Shown piece by piece: positions 16,826 to 24,857 of a stretch of DNA of 64,000 bases. Position 1 is the first letter of the stretch. Every line of letters starts with the position of its first letter. The DNA comes from VXNE01 sp965248075 (GTDB taxonomy: Bacteria > Pseudomonadota > Gammaproteobacteria > Pseudomonadales > Azotimanducaceae), in contig CBDFIL010000003.1 in NCBI GenBank assembly GCA_965248075.1, positions 1,798,001-1,862,000 of the forward strand, given 5' to 3'. A model generated the notes under the pieces. It was not told where the DNA came from. It searched no databases and saw only the letters and a list, made by a program, of their open reading frames with translations. The position numbers were made by a program, and so were the translations under genes.

Positions 16826-18103
16826 ATGAACTTCGACATCCCCGGCGACCTGCGGGACTACCTCGCCGAACTCGACGACTTCATCGAGCTCGAAATCAAG
16901 CCGCTCGAGGAAGCCGACGACAACATCCGCTTCTTCGACCACCGGCGCGAGGATGCGCGCACGGACTGGGAGCGCGGCGGGTTGCCGAACGAGGAGTGGG
17001 AAGCCCTGATGGGCGAGGCCCGACGGCGCGCCGATGCCGCCGGGCACCACCGCTACCCGTTCCCGAAGGAGTACGGCGGCCGCGAAGGCACGAACCTCGG
17101 GATGGCCGTCATCCGCGAACACCTGGCCGCGAAGGGACTGGGCCTGCACAACGATCTCCAGACCGAGCACTCGATCGTCGGCAACAACGTCGGCCTGCTG
17201 CTGATGCTCAACTACGGCACCGAGGAACAGAAGGCCGAGTGGATCGACGACCTCGCGGAAGGGCGGCGGGGCTTCGCGTTCGGGATCACCGAACCCGAGC
17301 ACGGGTCCGACGCGACGCACATGGAGACCCACGCCGAGCGCGACGGCGACGAGTGGATCATCAACGGCGCCAAGACCTGGAACACCGGCATCCACAAGGC
17401 CAAATACGACATGATCATGGCCCGCACGGCGGGCAAGGCTGGCGACGGCGGCGGCATTACGGCCTTCCTGACGCCCACGGACGCGGAGGGATTCAAGGTC
17501 GAGGAAATGCTCTGGACGTTCAACATGCCGACGGACCACGGCCGCATCTCGCTCCACAACGTGCGCGTCCCCCATGACGCCATCTTCGGCGGCGAGGGCA
17601 AGGGCCTGCAGGTGGTGCAGCACTTCTTCAACGAGAACCGCATCCGCCAGGCCGCATCGAGCCTGGGCGCGGCGCAGTTCTGCATCGACGAGTCCGTGGC
17701 CTACGCGAAGGTGCGCAAGCCCTTCGGCAAGCCCCTTTCCCAGAACCAGGCCATCCAGTTCCCGCTCGCCGAACTGCAGACCCAGTGCGAGATGCTCCGG
17801 GCGCTGATCCACAAGACCGCCTGGCAGATGGACACCTACGGCGCCTTCTCGGTATCCGACAAGGTGTCGATGTGCAACTACCAGGCGAATCGCCTGTGCT
17901 GCGAGGCCGCGGACCGCGCCATGCAGGTGCACGGCGGGCTCGGGTATTCGCGCCACAAGCCCTTCGAGCATATCTACCGGCACCACCGCCGGTACCGGAT
18001 CACCGAAGGGTCGGAGGAAATCCAGATCCGGCGGATCGCCGGCTACATGTTCGGGTTCATGAAGCAGCGGGCGCCGAAGGGGGTGTCGGTGCGGGAGGGG
18101 TGA
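16826..18103 (+). CDS. Acyl-CoA dehydrogenase
   Basis: This protein of 425 residues follows the acyl-CoA dehydrogenase plan: an N-terminal helical domain, FAFGITEPEHGSDATHMETH (FAD and substrate loop), EWIINGAKTWNTGIHKA, a middle beta domain, and a C-terminal helical domain with YAKVRKPFGKPLSQNQ and VHGGLGYSRHKPFEHIYRHH, then RYRITEGSEEIQIRRIAG. It would introduce the alpha-beta double bond in a CoA thioester and pass electrons to ETF. The ATG at 16826 matches the family N-terminus (MNFDIPGDLRDYLAELD). Substrate length is not evident. It is monocistronic; a TonB receptor follows after about 210 bases. Confidence 0.92.
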   Translation: MNFDIPGDLRDYLAELDDFIELEIKPLEEADDNIRFFDHRREDARTDWERGGLPNEEWEALMGEARRRADAAGHHRYPFPKEYGGREGTNLGMAVIREHLAAKGLGLHNDLQTEHSIVGNNVGLLLMLNYGTEEQKAEWIDDLAEGRRGFAFGITEPEHGSDATHMETHAERDGDEWIINGAKTWNTGIHKAKYDMIMARTAGKAGDGGGITAFLTPTDAEGFKVEEMLWTFNMPTDHGRISLHNVRVPHDAIFGGEGKGLQVVQHFFNENRIRQAASSLGAAQFCIDESVAYAKVRKPFGKPLSQNQAIQFPLAELQTQCEMLRALIHKTAWQMDTYGAFSVSDKVSMCNYQANRLCCEAADRAMQVHGGLGYSRHKPFEHIYRHHRRYRITEGSEEIQIRRIAGYMFGFMKQRAPKGVSVREG

Positions 18104-18227
18104 GACCTGTTTGCAGGCACGAGCGACCGAAGCGCGAACGAAAATGGTGCGAAGAACAGGGACCGGAGGAGGGACGATGCGAGCAAAAACGCTGCTCGCC
18201 CCATCGCGGTCGCGGCGGCCTCCAGCG

Positions 18228-18246
18228 TTGCCCCATATTGGGGCAA
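18228..18246. promoter_or_regulatory. Perfect palindrome, candidate operator upstream of a TonB-dependent receptor
   Basis: TTGCCCCATATTGGGGCAA is a perfect inverted repeat with 8-bp arms around TAT, 69 bases before the receptor start. Its symmetry and position suit a dimeric repressor such as a TetR- or LacI-family protein. No such regulator is encoded next to it. Confidence 0.45.
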
Positions 18247-18314
18247 ATTATTCCGTGCGCCCGCGGTCCCCAGCCCGTAACATGCGCGCAAAATTCCGAA
18301 AGGCAACTGTAACG

Positions 18315-20702
18315 ATGCGATTTACACCGATGTTCGCTCTGCTTGCAGGTGCGGCTCTGGCCGTCCCGCAGGCATACGCCGAGGCGCCCGAAGAAGGCGC
18401 CCAGGTGATCGAGGAAATCACCGTCACCGCGCGGCGACGGGAGGAGACGGTCCAGGACGTGCCCATTCCCGTGACCGCGCTGGCCGGTGAAGCACTCAAG
18501 GACCGCTCCGCGGACGACCTCTCCGACCTGACCCGGCTCACGCCGAACATGAACTTCGGTCAATCGGGCGTTGCGCGGAACACCGCGAACGTGTTCCTGC
18601 GGGGCATCGGCCAGGTCAACTGGGCGCCCTCCCAGGATCCGAAGATCGGCACCTACGTAGACGGCGTCTATCTCGGCCGACCGCAGGGCGGCGTGTTCGA
18701 TTTCCTCGACATCGACCGGGTCGAGGTCCTGCGCGGCCCGCAGGGCACGTTGTTCGGACGCAACACCACCGCCGGCCTGGTGCACGTGGTCAGCAACCGG
18801 CCCACCGACTATTTCGACTACTCCGTGGGCGCCGGCGTCGGCAACGACAACGCGCGCAGGGTCGAGGGCATGGTCAACCTTCCGCTCAACGACGTGCTGG
18901 CCGCCCGTCTTGCGTTTCAGCACCGGGAGGCCGACGGATACGTCAGGAATACCGGCACCGGCGAAGACTGGAACGACGAGAACTCGATGAGCGCCCGGCT
19001 GTCGTTACGCTGGACGCCCAACGACCGCGTCCACGCCGACCTGATCTTTGAGGCGTATCGCGCTCGGGAAAAGGGCCTGCTGGCCAGTTGCGAGTGGGAT
19101 GCGCCGGCCGACGGCTCCCAGGCCTTCACCCGCCCCTTCCTGTGGACGGCCTGGATCTTCAACGTGTATGACGAAATGCGCGACACATGCCTCGCCACGA
19201 AACCATACCGGTCCAACGACAACGACCCGGACTCCAGCAGCGACGCCGACACCTACAGCACGACGCTTGACCTGTCCATCGACCTGGGCTTCGCGGACCT
19301 CACGTCCATCTCTTCGTTCCGCGACCTGACGAGCTACAACGGCACCTGGGGTTGGGGGACCGACACCGTGGGCATCCCTTCGCTGCTTGAGGTCCTGGGC
19401 ACCGTGGACGACGAAGGCGAGCAATGGTCGCAGGAGTTCCGCCTGGCCGGCACGGCCATGAACGATCGCCTCGACTGGGTGGTCGGCGTGTATGCGTTCG
19501 AGGAAAACAATGTCATCGACCTCGACGTGCCCATCTTCCGCGGCGCGACCGCGCCCGACTGCGCGGTCTGGCCGGTCTGGTGCGCGCCGTCCGGCATTCC
19601 CGGAATTCCGACGCTGGGCATTCTCGGGCTGATATACCAGGGCAGCAGCCGCAACCAGACCATGGACGGCACCAACTCTTCGCAGGCGATCTTCGGCGAG
19701 GTCACCTGGCAGATCGCGGACGCGTGGTCCCTGACGGCCGGTGCCCGCTACTCCAGGGACAAGCGCGAATTCGAGCGTAGCCAGACGCTCATCGGCGGCG
19801 CACTGCAGCCGGGTCTTTCCTGCCGGGAGGGCGCCGGGCCGCTGCGCAACGGCAAGACGTGCTTCGACGACGTCTCGTTCACCGAAGTCACGCCCCGAGC
19901 GATCCTGAGCTGGGACTTCGCGGACAACGTGATGTTCTACTTCGGGTGGAGCAAGGGCTATTCGAGCGGCGGTTTCAACCAGGACGTGGCCATTCGGCCC
20001 TACGACCCCGAGATTTCGGGGAACTGGGAAGGAGGCATGAAGTCCACCTGGGGGAACGGCACCCGACTGCTCAACATCACCGCGTTCCACAACACCTACG
20101 AGAACCAGCAGATCACCGTGAGCCGGGTCGTCGGGGGTCAGCCCACGGCGGACCTGATCAACGCCCAGCAGGCCACCCTGTTCGGCATCGAGGGCGAATT
20201 TCGCGTCGAGCTGCCGGCGAACTGGTACACGCAGGGCGTATTCGGCTGGATGAACGGGGAATACGACGAGTTCACGGTGTTGGACAACCTGAGCGGACCG
20301 GGGTTGGTTCCGATGATCGTGGAGCGCGATCTCTCGGATACGGAGGCCGTCCGCGGCGCGCCGTACACCTACAGCCTCGCGGTCGGCAAGACCCAGGTCC
20401 TCGGCAACGGCGGCACGCTCGCCGGGCAGGTCGGCTGGGCGTTCCGCGGACGCAGCTACAACACGCTCGAGACGCTGCAGAGTTCCCGCCAGGGCAAGTA
20501 CGGCCTGCTGGACGCCCGCTTCGTGTGGTCGCTTCCGAACGGTCAGACCACGATCTCCCTCACGGGCAACAACCTGCTGGGCCGGCTGTACTACCTGGGT
20601 GCGGTCGACCTGACAGCGCCGGGCGATGTAGGCACGATCTCGAAGTACTGGGCCGAGCCGAGACGGTTCCGGCTTGAGGTCACACACCGCCTGGGGCGGT
20701 AG
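18315..20702 (+). CDS. TonB-dependent outer-membrane receptor
   Basis: This protein has 795 residues. A signal peptide (MRFTPMFALLAGAALAVPQA) is followed by a TonB box region (QVIEEITVTARRREETVQDV), the plug domain with VFLRGIGQVNWAPSQDPKIG, FLDIDRVEVLRGPQGTLFGR (the plug signature), and a 22-strand barrel ending in ...YWAEPRRFRLEVTHRLGR with the usual C-terminal aromatic/hydrophobic pattern. I prefer the ATG at 18315 because it gives a compact 22-residue signal peptide; an ATG at 18282 adds 11 residues. Proteins of this FecA/CirA-like group often import unknown small organics in oligotrophic bacteria. A perfect 19-bp palindrome lies upstream, and family 1 repeats and the IS element lie downstream. 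Confidence 0.92.
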   Translation: MRFTPMFALLAGAALAVPQAYAEAPEEGAQVIEEITVTARRREETVQDVPIPVTALAGEALKDRSADDLSDLTRLTPNMNFGQSGVARNTANVFLRGIGQVNWAPSQDPKIGTYVDGVYLGRPQGGVFDFLDIDRVEVLRGPQGTLFGRNTTAGLVHVVSNRPTDYFDYSVGAGVGNDNARRVEGMVNLPLNDVLAARLAFQHREADGYVRNTGTGEDWNDENSMSARLSLRWTPNDRVHADLIFEAYRAREKGLLASCEWDAPADGSQAFTRPFLWTAWIFNVYDEMRDTCLATKPYRSNDNDPDSSSDADTYSTTLDLSIDLGFADLTSISSFRDLTSYNGTWGWGTDTVGIPSLLEVLGTVDDEGEQWSQEFRLAGTAMNDRLDWVVGVYAFEENNVIDLDVPIFRGATAPDCAVWPVWCAPSGIPGIPTLGILGLIYQGSSRNQTMDGTNSSQAIFGEVTWQIADAWSLTAGARYSRDKREFERSQTLIGGALQPGLSCREGAGPLRNGKTCFDDVSFTEVTPRAILSWDFADNVMFYFGWSKGYSSGGFNQDVAIRPYDPEISGNWEGGMKSTWGNGTRLLNITAFHNTYENQQITVSRVVGGQPTADLINAQQATLFGIEGEFRVELPANWYTQGVFGWMNGEYDEFTVLDNLSGPGLVPMIVERDLSDTEAVRGAPYTYSLAVGKTQVLGNGGTLAGQVGWAFRGRSYNTLETLQSSRQGKYGLLDARFVWSLPNGQTTISLTGNNLLGRLYYLGAVDLTAPGDVGTISKYWAEPRRFRLEVTHRLGR

Positions 20703-20730
20703 ACCGACACAGAGAATGGCGTCCCGCCGC

Positions 20731-20793
20731 GGGGGACGGGCGACCACAAGGGTCGGGGACGGGCGACCACAAGGGTCGGGGACGGGCGACCAC
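20731..20793. repeat. Palindromic repeat, family 1, left part of a copy split by the IS element
   Basis: Contains three successive units of GGGACGGGCGACCAC; the first two are completed by AAGGGTCG. The third stops at GACCAC, where IS sequence begins. The missing AAGGGTCGCCCCTAC is found on the far side of the element at 22372-22386. The tandem units suggest local amplification of one arm of the repeat. Confidence 0.85.
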
Positions 20794-21118
20794 ATATATG
20801 GTCCGCCCCGCGTTTGCAACGGTGTGAGGCTGTGTGATGGGGAGGTGTCGGTTGCACACATATATCCGGCCTTTGGTTGGGAGCGCTGCTCCCTGGCCCT
20901 GATGGATTCCGCACGCGCCCACCTGAACAAGGGTACGGCCTCGAAGGCCTATGTGGTTCGTCAGGGTCCTGGCGCGTCGGTCCAACCTGTTCTCCATCAT
21001 GCTCAACATCACATCGCGCAACCGGGGGCAGCCGTTGCCGCCTGCCCGCGATCAGTGCTCCTGGTGCGCCGGGCCAGTGATGGCCGGAAGCTTGCTTACG
21101 GCCATCACCAACCGCTGC

Positions 21119-21201
21119 GCCATGGCTGCTGTCGGGTCACCCGCAGGGCCGTAGCGCAGCGGAGGAGCCGCACCGCGGCTTGACGCGACAGCAGCCATGG
21201 C
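21119..21201. repeat. Long hairpin in the 3' non-coding end of the IS element
   Basis: CCATGGCTGCTGTCG at 21119-21133 is mirrored by CGACAGCAGCCATGG at 21187-21201, a perfect 15-bp stem. The inner sequence has its own GC-rich pairs (GGGCCGTAGCG...CCGCGGC). It lies 30 bases past the recombinase stop, inside the expected bridge RNA end, so it may be part of that RNA, or a separate palindromic repeat nested in the IS. Confidence 0.65.
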
Positions 21202-21230
21202 GTTCCCGGCACCGTGTCCCGTGGTCTGGT

Positions 21231-22289
21231 TCATGCCGCCTTGCCGGTGTCCGCGTCGGGCGCCAGCAGGTGTTCGGCATCGTAGTCCTGCGCGCTGCGC
21301 AGCACCGCCCATGCCGTGCGCGCGTTCTTGTTCGCCAACGCCACCGCCGCCACGTTGCGACCGCGGCGTTGCCCCACACCAACCGCCCACCGACTGCGAC
21401 GGTCCTCGTACCGCCCCGCCCGCTGCAGCGCCGACCGCGCGCCGTGGATCAGCAGCGTGCGCAGATAGCGGTCGCCGCGCTTGCTGATGCCGAGCAGCTT
21501 CGGTCGACCACCCGTCGTGTGCTGCCGCGGCACCAGACCGAGCCAGGCGGCCATCTCGCGACCGTTGCGGAACTGCCTCGCGTCGCCGACCGCCGCCACC
21601 AGCGCTGTCGCCGTCTTCTCTCCCACCCCCGGGATCGTCATCAGGCGTTGGCACGCCTTCAGCCGTCGCGCCGTCGCCGCCAGCTGCGCGTCGAACATCT
21701 GCACCCGCGCGTGCAGGTGCCGCAGCTCGTCGCCCAGCTCGCGCAGTAGCGTGCGACCCTCGACCGACAACTCGTTGTCCCCGTCCTCCAGTACCTCCGG
21801 CAAGAGCCGCAGCAGCGCGCCAGTCCCCTTCGACGACGCAATGCCGTACTCCAGCAGAAAGCCATGCAACTGGTTGCGCTGCGCGGTGAGATGCTTCAGC
21901 GCCATCTGCCGCGCCCGGTGCACCTGCTGGATGCACTCCTGTTCCACCGACTTCACCCCCACGAAGCGCATCGACGGCCGCGTCGACGCCTCCGCGATCG
22001 CGTCCGCATCCGCCACGTCGTTCTTGTTCGACTTCACGTACGGCTTGACGAACTGCGGGCTCATCAGCAGCGCCTCATGCCCGTGCCACAGCGCCTGCCG
22101 CGCCCAGTGGTGCGCGCCGCCGCAACTCTCCATCGCCACCACGCAGCCGCGCGGTAGCCGCCTCAGATACGACTGCAGCCCAGCACGCCGCAGCCGCTTG
22201 CGTTCCACCACCGCCCCGGCAGCATCCACCGCCGTCACGTGAAACACCTGCTTCCCCAAATCGATCCCGACTCGTGTTACGTTTTCCAT
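21231..22289 (-). CDS. IS110-family transposase (IS1111 group)
   Basis: This protein of 352 residues has an N-terminal RuvC-like DEDD domain starting VTRVGIDLGKQVFHVTAVDA (first catalytic Asp at residue 10), with SNKNDVADADAIAEA carrying later acidic residues. A C-terminal Transposase_20 domain follows with RLMTIPGVGEKTATALVAAV and the group-typical KLLGISKRGDRYLRTLLIHG containing the catalytic Ser region. IS110 recombinases use an RNA encoded in the element's non-coding end to pair target and donor. The frame is intact, so the element may be active. Confidence 0.93.
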   Translation of the reverse strand: MENVTRVGIDLGKQVFHVTAVDAAGAVVERKRLRRAGLQSYLRRLPRGCVVAMESCGGAHHWARQALWHGHEALLMSPQFVKPYVKSNKNDVADADAIAEASTRPSMRFVGVKSVEQECIQQVHRARQMALKHLTAQRNQLHGFLLEYGIASSKGTGALLRLLPEVLEDGDNELSVEGRTLLRELGDELRHLHARVQMFDAQLAATARRLKACQRLMTIPGVGEKTATALVAAVGDARQFRNGREMAAWLGLVPRQHTTGGRPKLLGISKRGDRYLRTLLIHGARSALQRAGRYEDRRSRWAVGVGQRRGRNVAAVALANKNARTAWAVLRSAQDYDAEHLLAPDADTGKAA

Positions 22290-22371
22290 TGGTCCGCTCC
22301 GTTGTCAGTTGAAGACCCCGTCATTCTGGCCTTCGAGGCCTGCCGAATGAAGCGGGGCGGACCATTCCATT

Positions 22372-22386
22372 AAGGGTCGCCCCTAC
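22372..22386. repeat. Palindromic repeat, family 1, right part of the copy split by the IS element
   Basis: AAGGGTCGCCCCTAC completes the palindrome broken at 20793. Read on the minus strand it starts GTAGGGG, and that TAG is the stop codon of the glyoxalase-like gene ending at 22383. Confidence 0.85.
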
Positions 22387-22787
22387 AGCGTCGGCGCCTC
22401 GTCGGTATCCTGACCGAACACCAGCATGTGCCCGGCCGGGTCGGTCGTCTCGAACTCCTGCATGCCATAGAAGCGCACGACGAGATCGGTGGCCGGCCAG
22501 CCGCGTTCGACGACGGAGCTGTGAAGTGCCTCGACATCGTCCACGTAGAGGTAGTGCAGCGCCTGCGTGAAGCGACCGTCGACCTGCGGCGCCGCGGGAA
22601 TGTAGGTCGGGCTCGCCAGCATCATCCGCGCGCCCCCGCACTGCAGAGAGGCCCAGCCGCTGCGGCCCACGTCGTCCATCCGGTCGCGCACCTCGAAGCC
22701 GAGGACATCGGTGTAGAAGGCGAGCGTCTCCTGCACATCCTCGCAGAGGAGCATGGGAACGAGTTCGGTGATGCGGGTCGCGGGCAT
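22383..22787 (-). CDS. Glyoxalase/VOC-family protein
   Basis: This protein of 134 residues has two beta-alpha-beta-beta-beta modules. The first begins ITELVPMLLCEDVQETLAFY and YTDVLGFEVRDR, the second HYLYVDDVEALHSSVVERGW and ends EFETTDPAGHMLVFGQD, the pattern of bleomycin-resistance/glyoxalase-like proteins. Metal ligands are not all evident, so it could be a binding protein or a dioxygenase-like enzyme. Its TAG stop is provided by the end of a family 1 repeat; the IS element inserted in that repeat begins about 12 bases further on. Confidence 0.8.
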   Translation of the reverse strand: MPATRITELVPMLLCEDVQETLAFYTDVLGFEVRDRMDDVGRSGWASLQCGGARMMLASPTYIPAAPQVDGRFTQALHYLYVDDVEALHSSVVERGWPATDLVVRFYGMQEFETTDPAGHMLVFGQDTDEAPTL

Positions 22788-22917
22788 GACTTCCCCCTGG
22801 CTGCCGCGAGCGTGCCCGTGGCAAGCGGCGACGTCAACTCGTCGCCGGACAACCACAATAGGTCAAAATGGTGCCAAGCCCCTTGAGCGGGCAACCACCG
22901 CGAGGAGACCTGGAAGC

Positions 22918-23906
22918 ATGGCCGAAGGAACACCGTTGGGGATCACAGTAGGCAGCCTCGCGGTACTCGGCCCGCGCGCGACGACCGAGATCGCGCGACT
23001 GGCCGAGTCGATGCGCTACCGCTCGCTGTGGACCGCCGAAGCGACCGGCACGGATGCCTTCACGCTGCTGGCGGCCGCCTCGACGGTGGCGCCCAACATG
23101 GGCCTCGGCACCGGAATCGTCCCCATTCAGCTCCGCACGCCGTCGCTGGCCGCGATGTCCGCCGCGACCTTGCAGGCCCTGAGTCCCGATGCGGACGTCT
23201 GGTTGGGACTGGGCGTGTCCGCGCCAGGCATCCTGCGGCAGCACGGCCTGCCCGGTGCGGAACGGCCCGTCTCGATGATGCGCGAGTACGTCGCCCTGAT
23301 GCGCGAGTGCCTGTCCGGGGAGTCCGTCACCTTCGAGGGCGATTTCTGGCAGGTCAGGCGGTTCCGCCTCGGGGTACGCCTGGGGGAGCGCCGGCCGAAG
23401 ATCGTCATGGCGGCGCTCAACCCCCGGATGCTCAGGCTCGCCGGCGAGATCGCAGACGGCGTGCTGCTCAACTACATCCCCGCTGCCCATGTCGGCCCCT
23501 CCATCGCGCATGTCCGCGCCGGGGGCGACGCGACGATATTCGCCTATGTGCATGCCGCCGTGGGCGACTTCGAACGGTGCGCGATGTCCGCCCGCCGCGA
23601 CCTGTTCAACTACGCGATGGCGGATGGGTACGCCCGGATGTTTCGCGCAGCGGATTCGCGGACGAAGTCGACGAACTGCGCGCGCGGCAATCGGCAAGGG
23701 ACCGCGACGGCGCCCTGGCGGCGATTTCGGACCGCATGATTCAGTCCATCGACTTCATCGGCAGCGCCGGCGAGGTGACCGACTTCGTGCGGGGTTATGT
23801 CGATGCAGGCGTGGAGCATCCCGTGCTGATGCCCCTGCCCTGGGGAGAGGACCGCTTCGCGGTGACGAAGGCCACCATGGCGGCCGCCGCCCGGGCGGTT
23901 ACCTGA
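22918..23906 (+). pseudogene. LLM-class flavin-dependent oxidoreductase with a -1 frameshift
   Basis: From the ATG at 22918 the sequence is a bacterial luciferase-like (F420/FMN-type) oxidoreductase: YRSLWTAEATGTDAFTLLAA, MGLGTGIVPIQLRTPSLAAM, DVWLGLGVSAPGILRQHG, PKIVMAALNPRMLRLAGEIA, and so on. At about 23648 the conserved reading moves one frame back, to SGFADEVDELRARQSARDRD and on to a natural C-terminus at 23906 (VLMPLPWGEDRF). Together the two frames give a full-length protein of about 329 residues. One base has been lost between CGCGC and AGCGGATTC. Without correction the product is a 273-residue protein with an unrelated tail lacking the last beta-alpha units. It may be a true pseudogene or a consensus error. 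Confidence 0.82.
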
Positions 23907-23924
23907 AGCTGCCGCGTCTTGAGG

Positions 23925-24857
23925 TCAGTGCAGCAGCCGCGCCACACTGTCCTCGCTGATCAATTCGATATCGTACTGGTGCTCCAGAAAGGGGCGCACG
24001 TCGGCCACCATGTGTTCCCAATCCAGCTGGCGAAGCCGCTGCCTGATCGCGCCTCGCCAGGTTTGCGGACCCAGTACCTCGCCCGTCCACCCGCTCCGCG
24101 CGAGCGCGGCGTTCAACAGGTCCAGGTTGGGCGGCGGCCATTCCGGATCGCTCAGGTACCAGATCAGGTCGAACCAATCGCGCCCCTTTTGTGGAAGACG
24201 CGCCAAGGGAACGAAGTGACCGCCGGTGCAGCTTCCATGAAAGGACGGCGTGGCTGGGCCGGAGGCGGGCCGGCGCGTAGCGAGCTCGCGAGCGAGTGCC
24301 GGACCGGCTATGGGGCGCTTGGCATAGGGCCGCTGCAGTACCGCCTGCACCTTGCCCGCCAGCAGCGACGACCGATCGTGACAGTAGAGCCGCAGCGTGA
24401 CGTGACGCCGCACCAGGTGGATCTCCATCCCCGCACCCGCCGGCGGGCGCGTATCGACTTCGACTCGCACGGCGAGCACGTCGGACGGATGGGGCGACAG
24501 GCCGACCTCGTAGAGGATTCCGGGCAAGCGCACCAGGCCGCTGTTCACTGTCCCCTGTTCCCGCACACTGAGCTCGACGCGATAGTTCTCGGCGCCCAGT
24601 TCCGAGCGAACGGCCCGCAAATACGCACGCAGATCGTAGCTTGAGCGATCGCCTTCCCAAGCGAAGTCCAGACCTTCCGAGTAACGCGGAAGGCCGTACA
24701 CGAAACGCAGGCACGTACCGCCCTGGAAGGCCAGCGATCCCATTGCCCCGGCGCGCTGGACTGCTCCGAGAATGCGGCTCTGCAGGTACTCGCGAGCGAC
24801 ATTGCGTCCCTGCAGCGGCGCGCTATCCCGCACCAACTGCTTCAGATGCTCCTTCAC
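23925..24857 (-). CDS. AbiEii-type nucleotidyltransferase toxin with an in-frame repeat insertion
   Basis: This protein of 310 residues belongs to the AbiEii/AbiGii nucleotidyltransferase family: LAFQGGTCLRFVYGLPRYSE followed by GLDFAW is the GG(T/S)-x9-D-x-D-type active site, and KVQAVLQRPYAK ... GRDWFDLIWYLSD is the conserved C-terminal part. AbiEii toxins act on tRNA or nucleotides and are countered by AbiEi. In relatives YAKGRDWFDL is continuous. Here about 43 codons from a family 3 palindromic repeat (RPIAGPALARELATRRPASG and on to LPQ) sit between YAK and GRDW, with the frame kept. GTG start at 24857 overlaps the AbiEi stop by four bases (GTGA). The gene may still be active, because the insert falls in a loop before the last helical region. 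Confidence 0.85.
   Translation of the reverse strand: MKEHLKQLVRDSAPLQGRNVAREYLQSRILGAVQRAGAMGSLAFQGGTCLRFVYGLPRYSEGLDFAWEGDRSSYDLRAYLRAVRSELGAENYRVELSVREQGTVNSGLVRLPGILYEVGLSPHPSDVLAVRVEVDTRPPAGAGMEIHLVRRHVTLRLYCHDRSSLLAGKVQAVLQRPYAKRPIAGPALARELATRRPASGPATPSFHGSCTGGHFVPLARLPQKGRDWFDLIWYLSDPEWPPPNLDLLNAALARSGWTGEVLGPQTWRGAIRQRLRQLDWEHMVADVRPFLEHQYDIELISEDSVARLLH
24208..24319. repeat. Palindromic repeat, family 3, copy 2, inside abiEii
   Basis: Matches 11091-11202: same CGGCGTGGCTGGGCCGGAGG on one side and ACCGGCTATGGGGCGCT on the other. The loop differs here, GCGAGCTCGCGAGCGAG. It is read in frame through the minus-strand abiEii gene and explains almost all of that protein's extra segment. 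Confidence 0.85.

Larger units (their letters stand above)
20794..22371 (-). mobile_element. IS110-family insertion sequence, IS1111 type
   Basis: The element carries one DEDD recombinase gene on the minus strand. Imperfectly terminal inverted repeats ATGGTCCGCCCCGC (20798-20811) and GCGGGGCGGACCAT (22352-22365) mark the two ends, a few bases inside the junctions. The junctions are read from the interrupted family 1 repeat: GACCAC on the left and AAGGGTCGCCCC on the right. There are about 82 non-coding bases 5' of the recombinase and about 437 bases 3' of it. A long 3' non-coding end is where IS1111-group elements encode their bridge RNA. No target-site duplication longer than a few bases is apparent. 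Confidence 0.88.

Noticed and set aside
15472..17577. 701-codon plus-strand open frame crossing the peroxidase and acyl-CoA dehydrogenase regions
   Set aside because: It runs through three unrelated real genes in other frames and shows no protein family.
19005..20930. 641-codon open frame on the minus strand opposite the TonB receptor
   Set aside because: It is a shadow of the receptor, with no recognised domain and no ribosome site.
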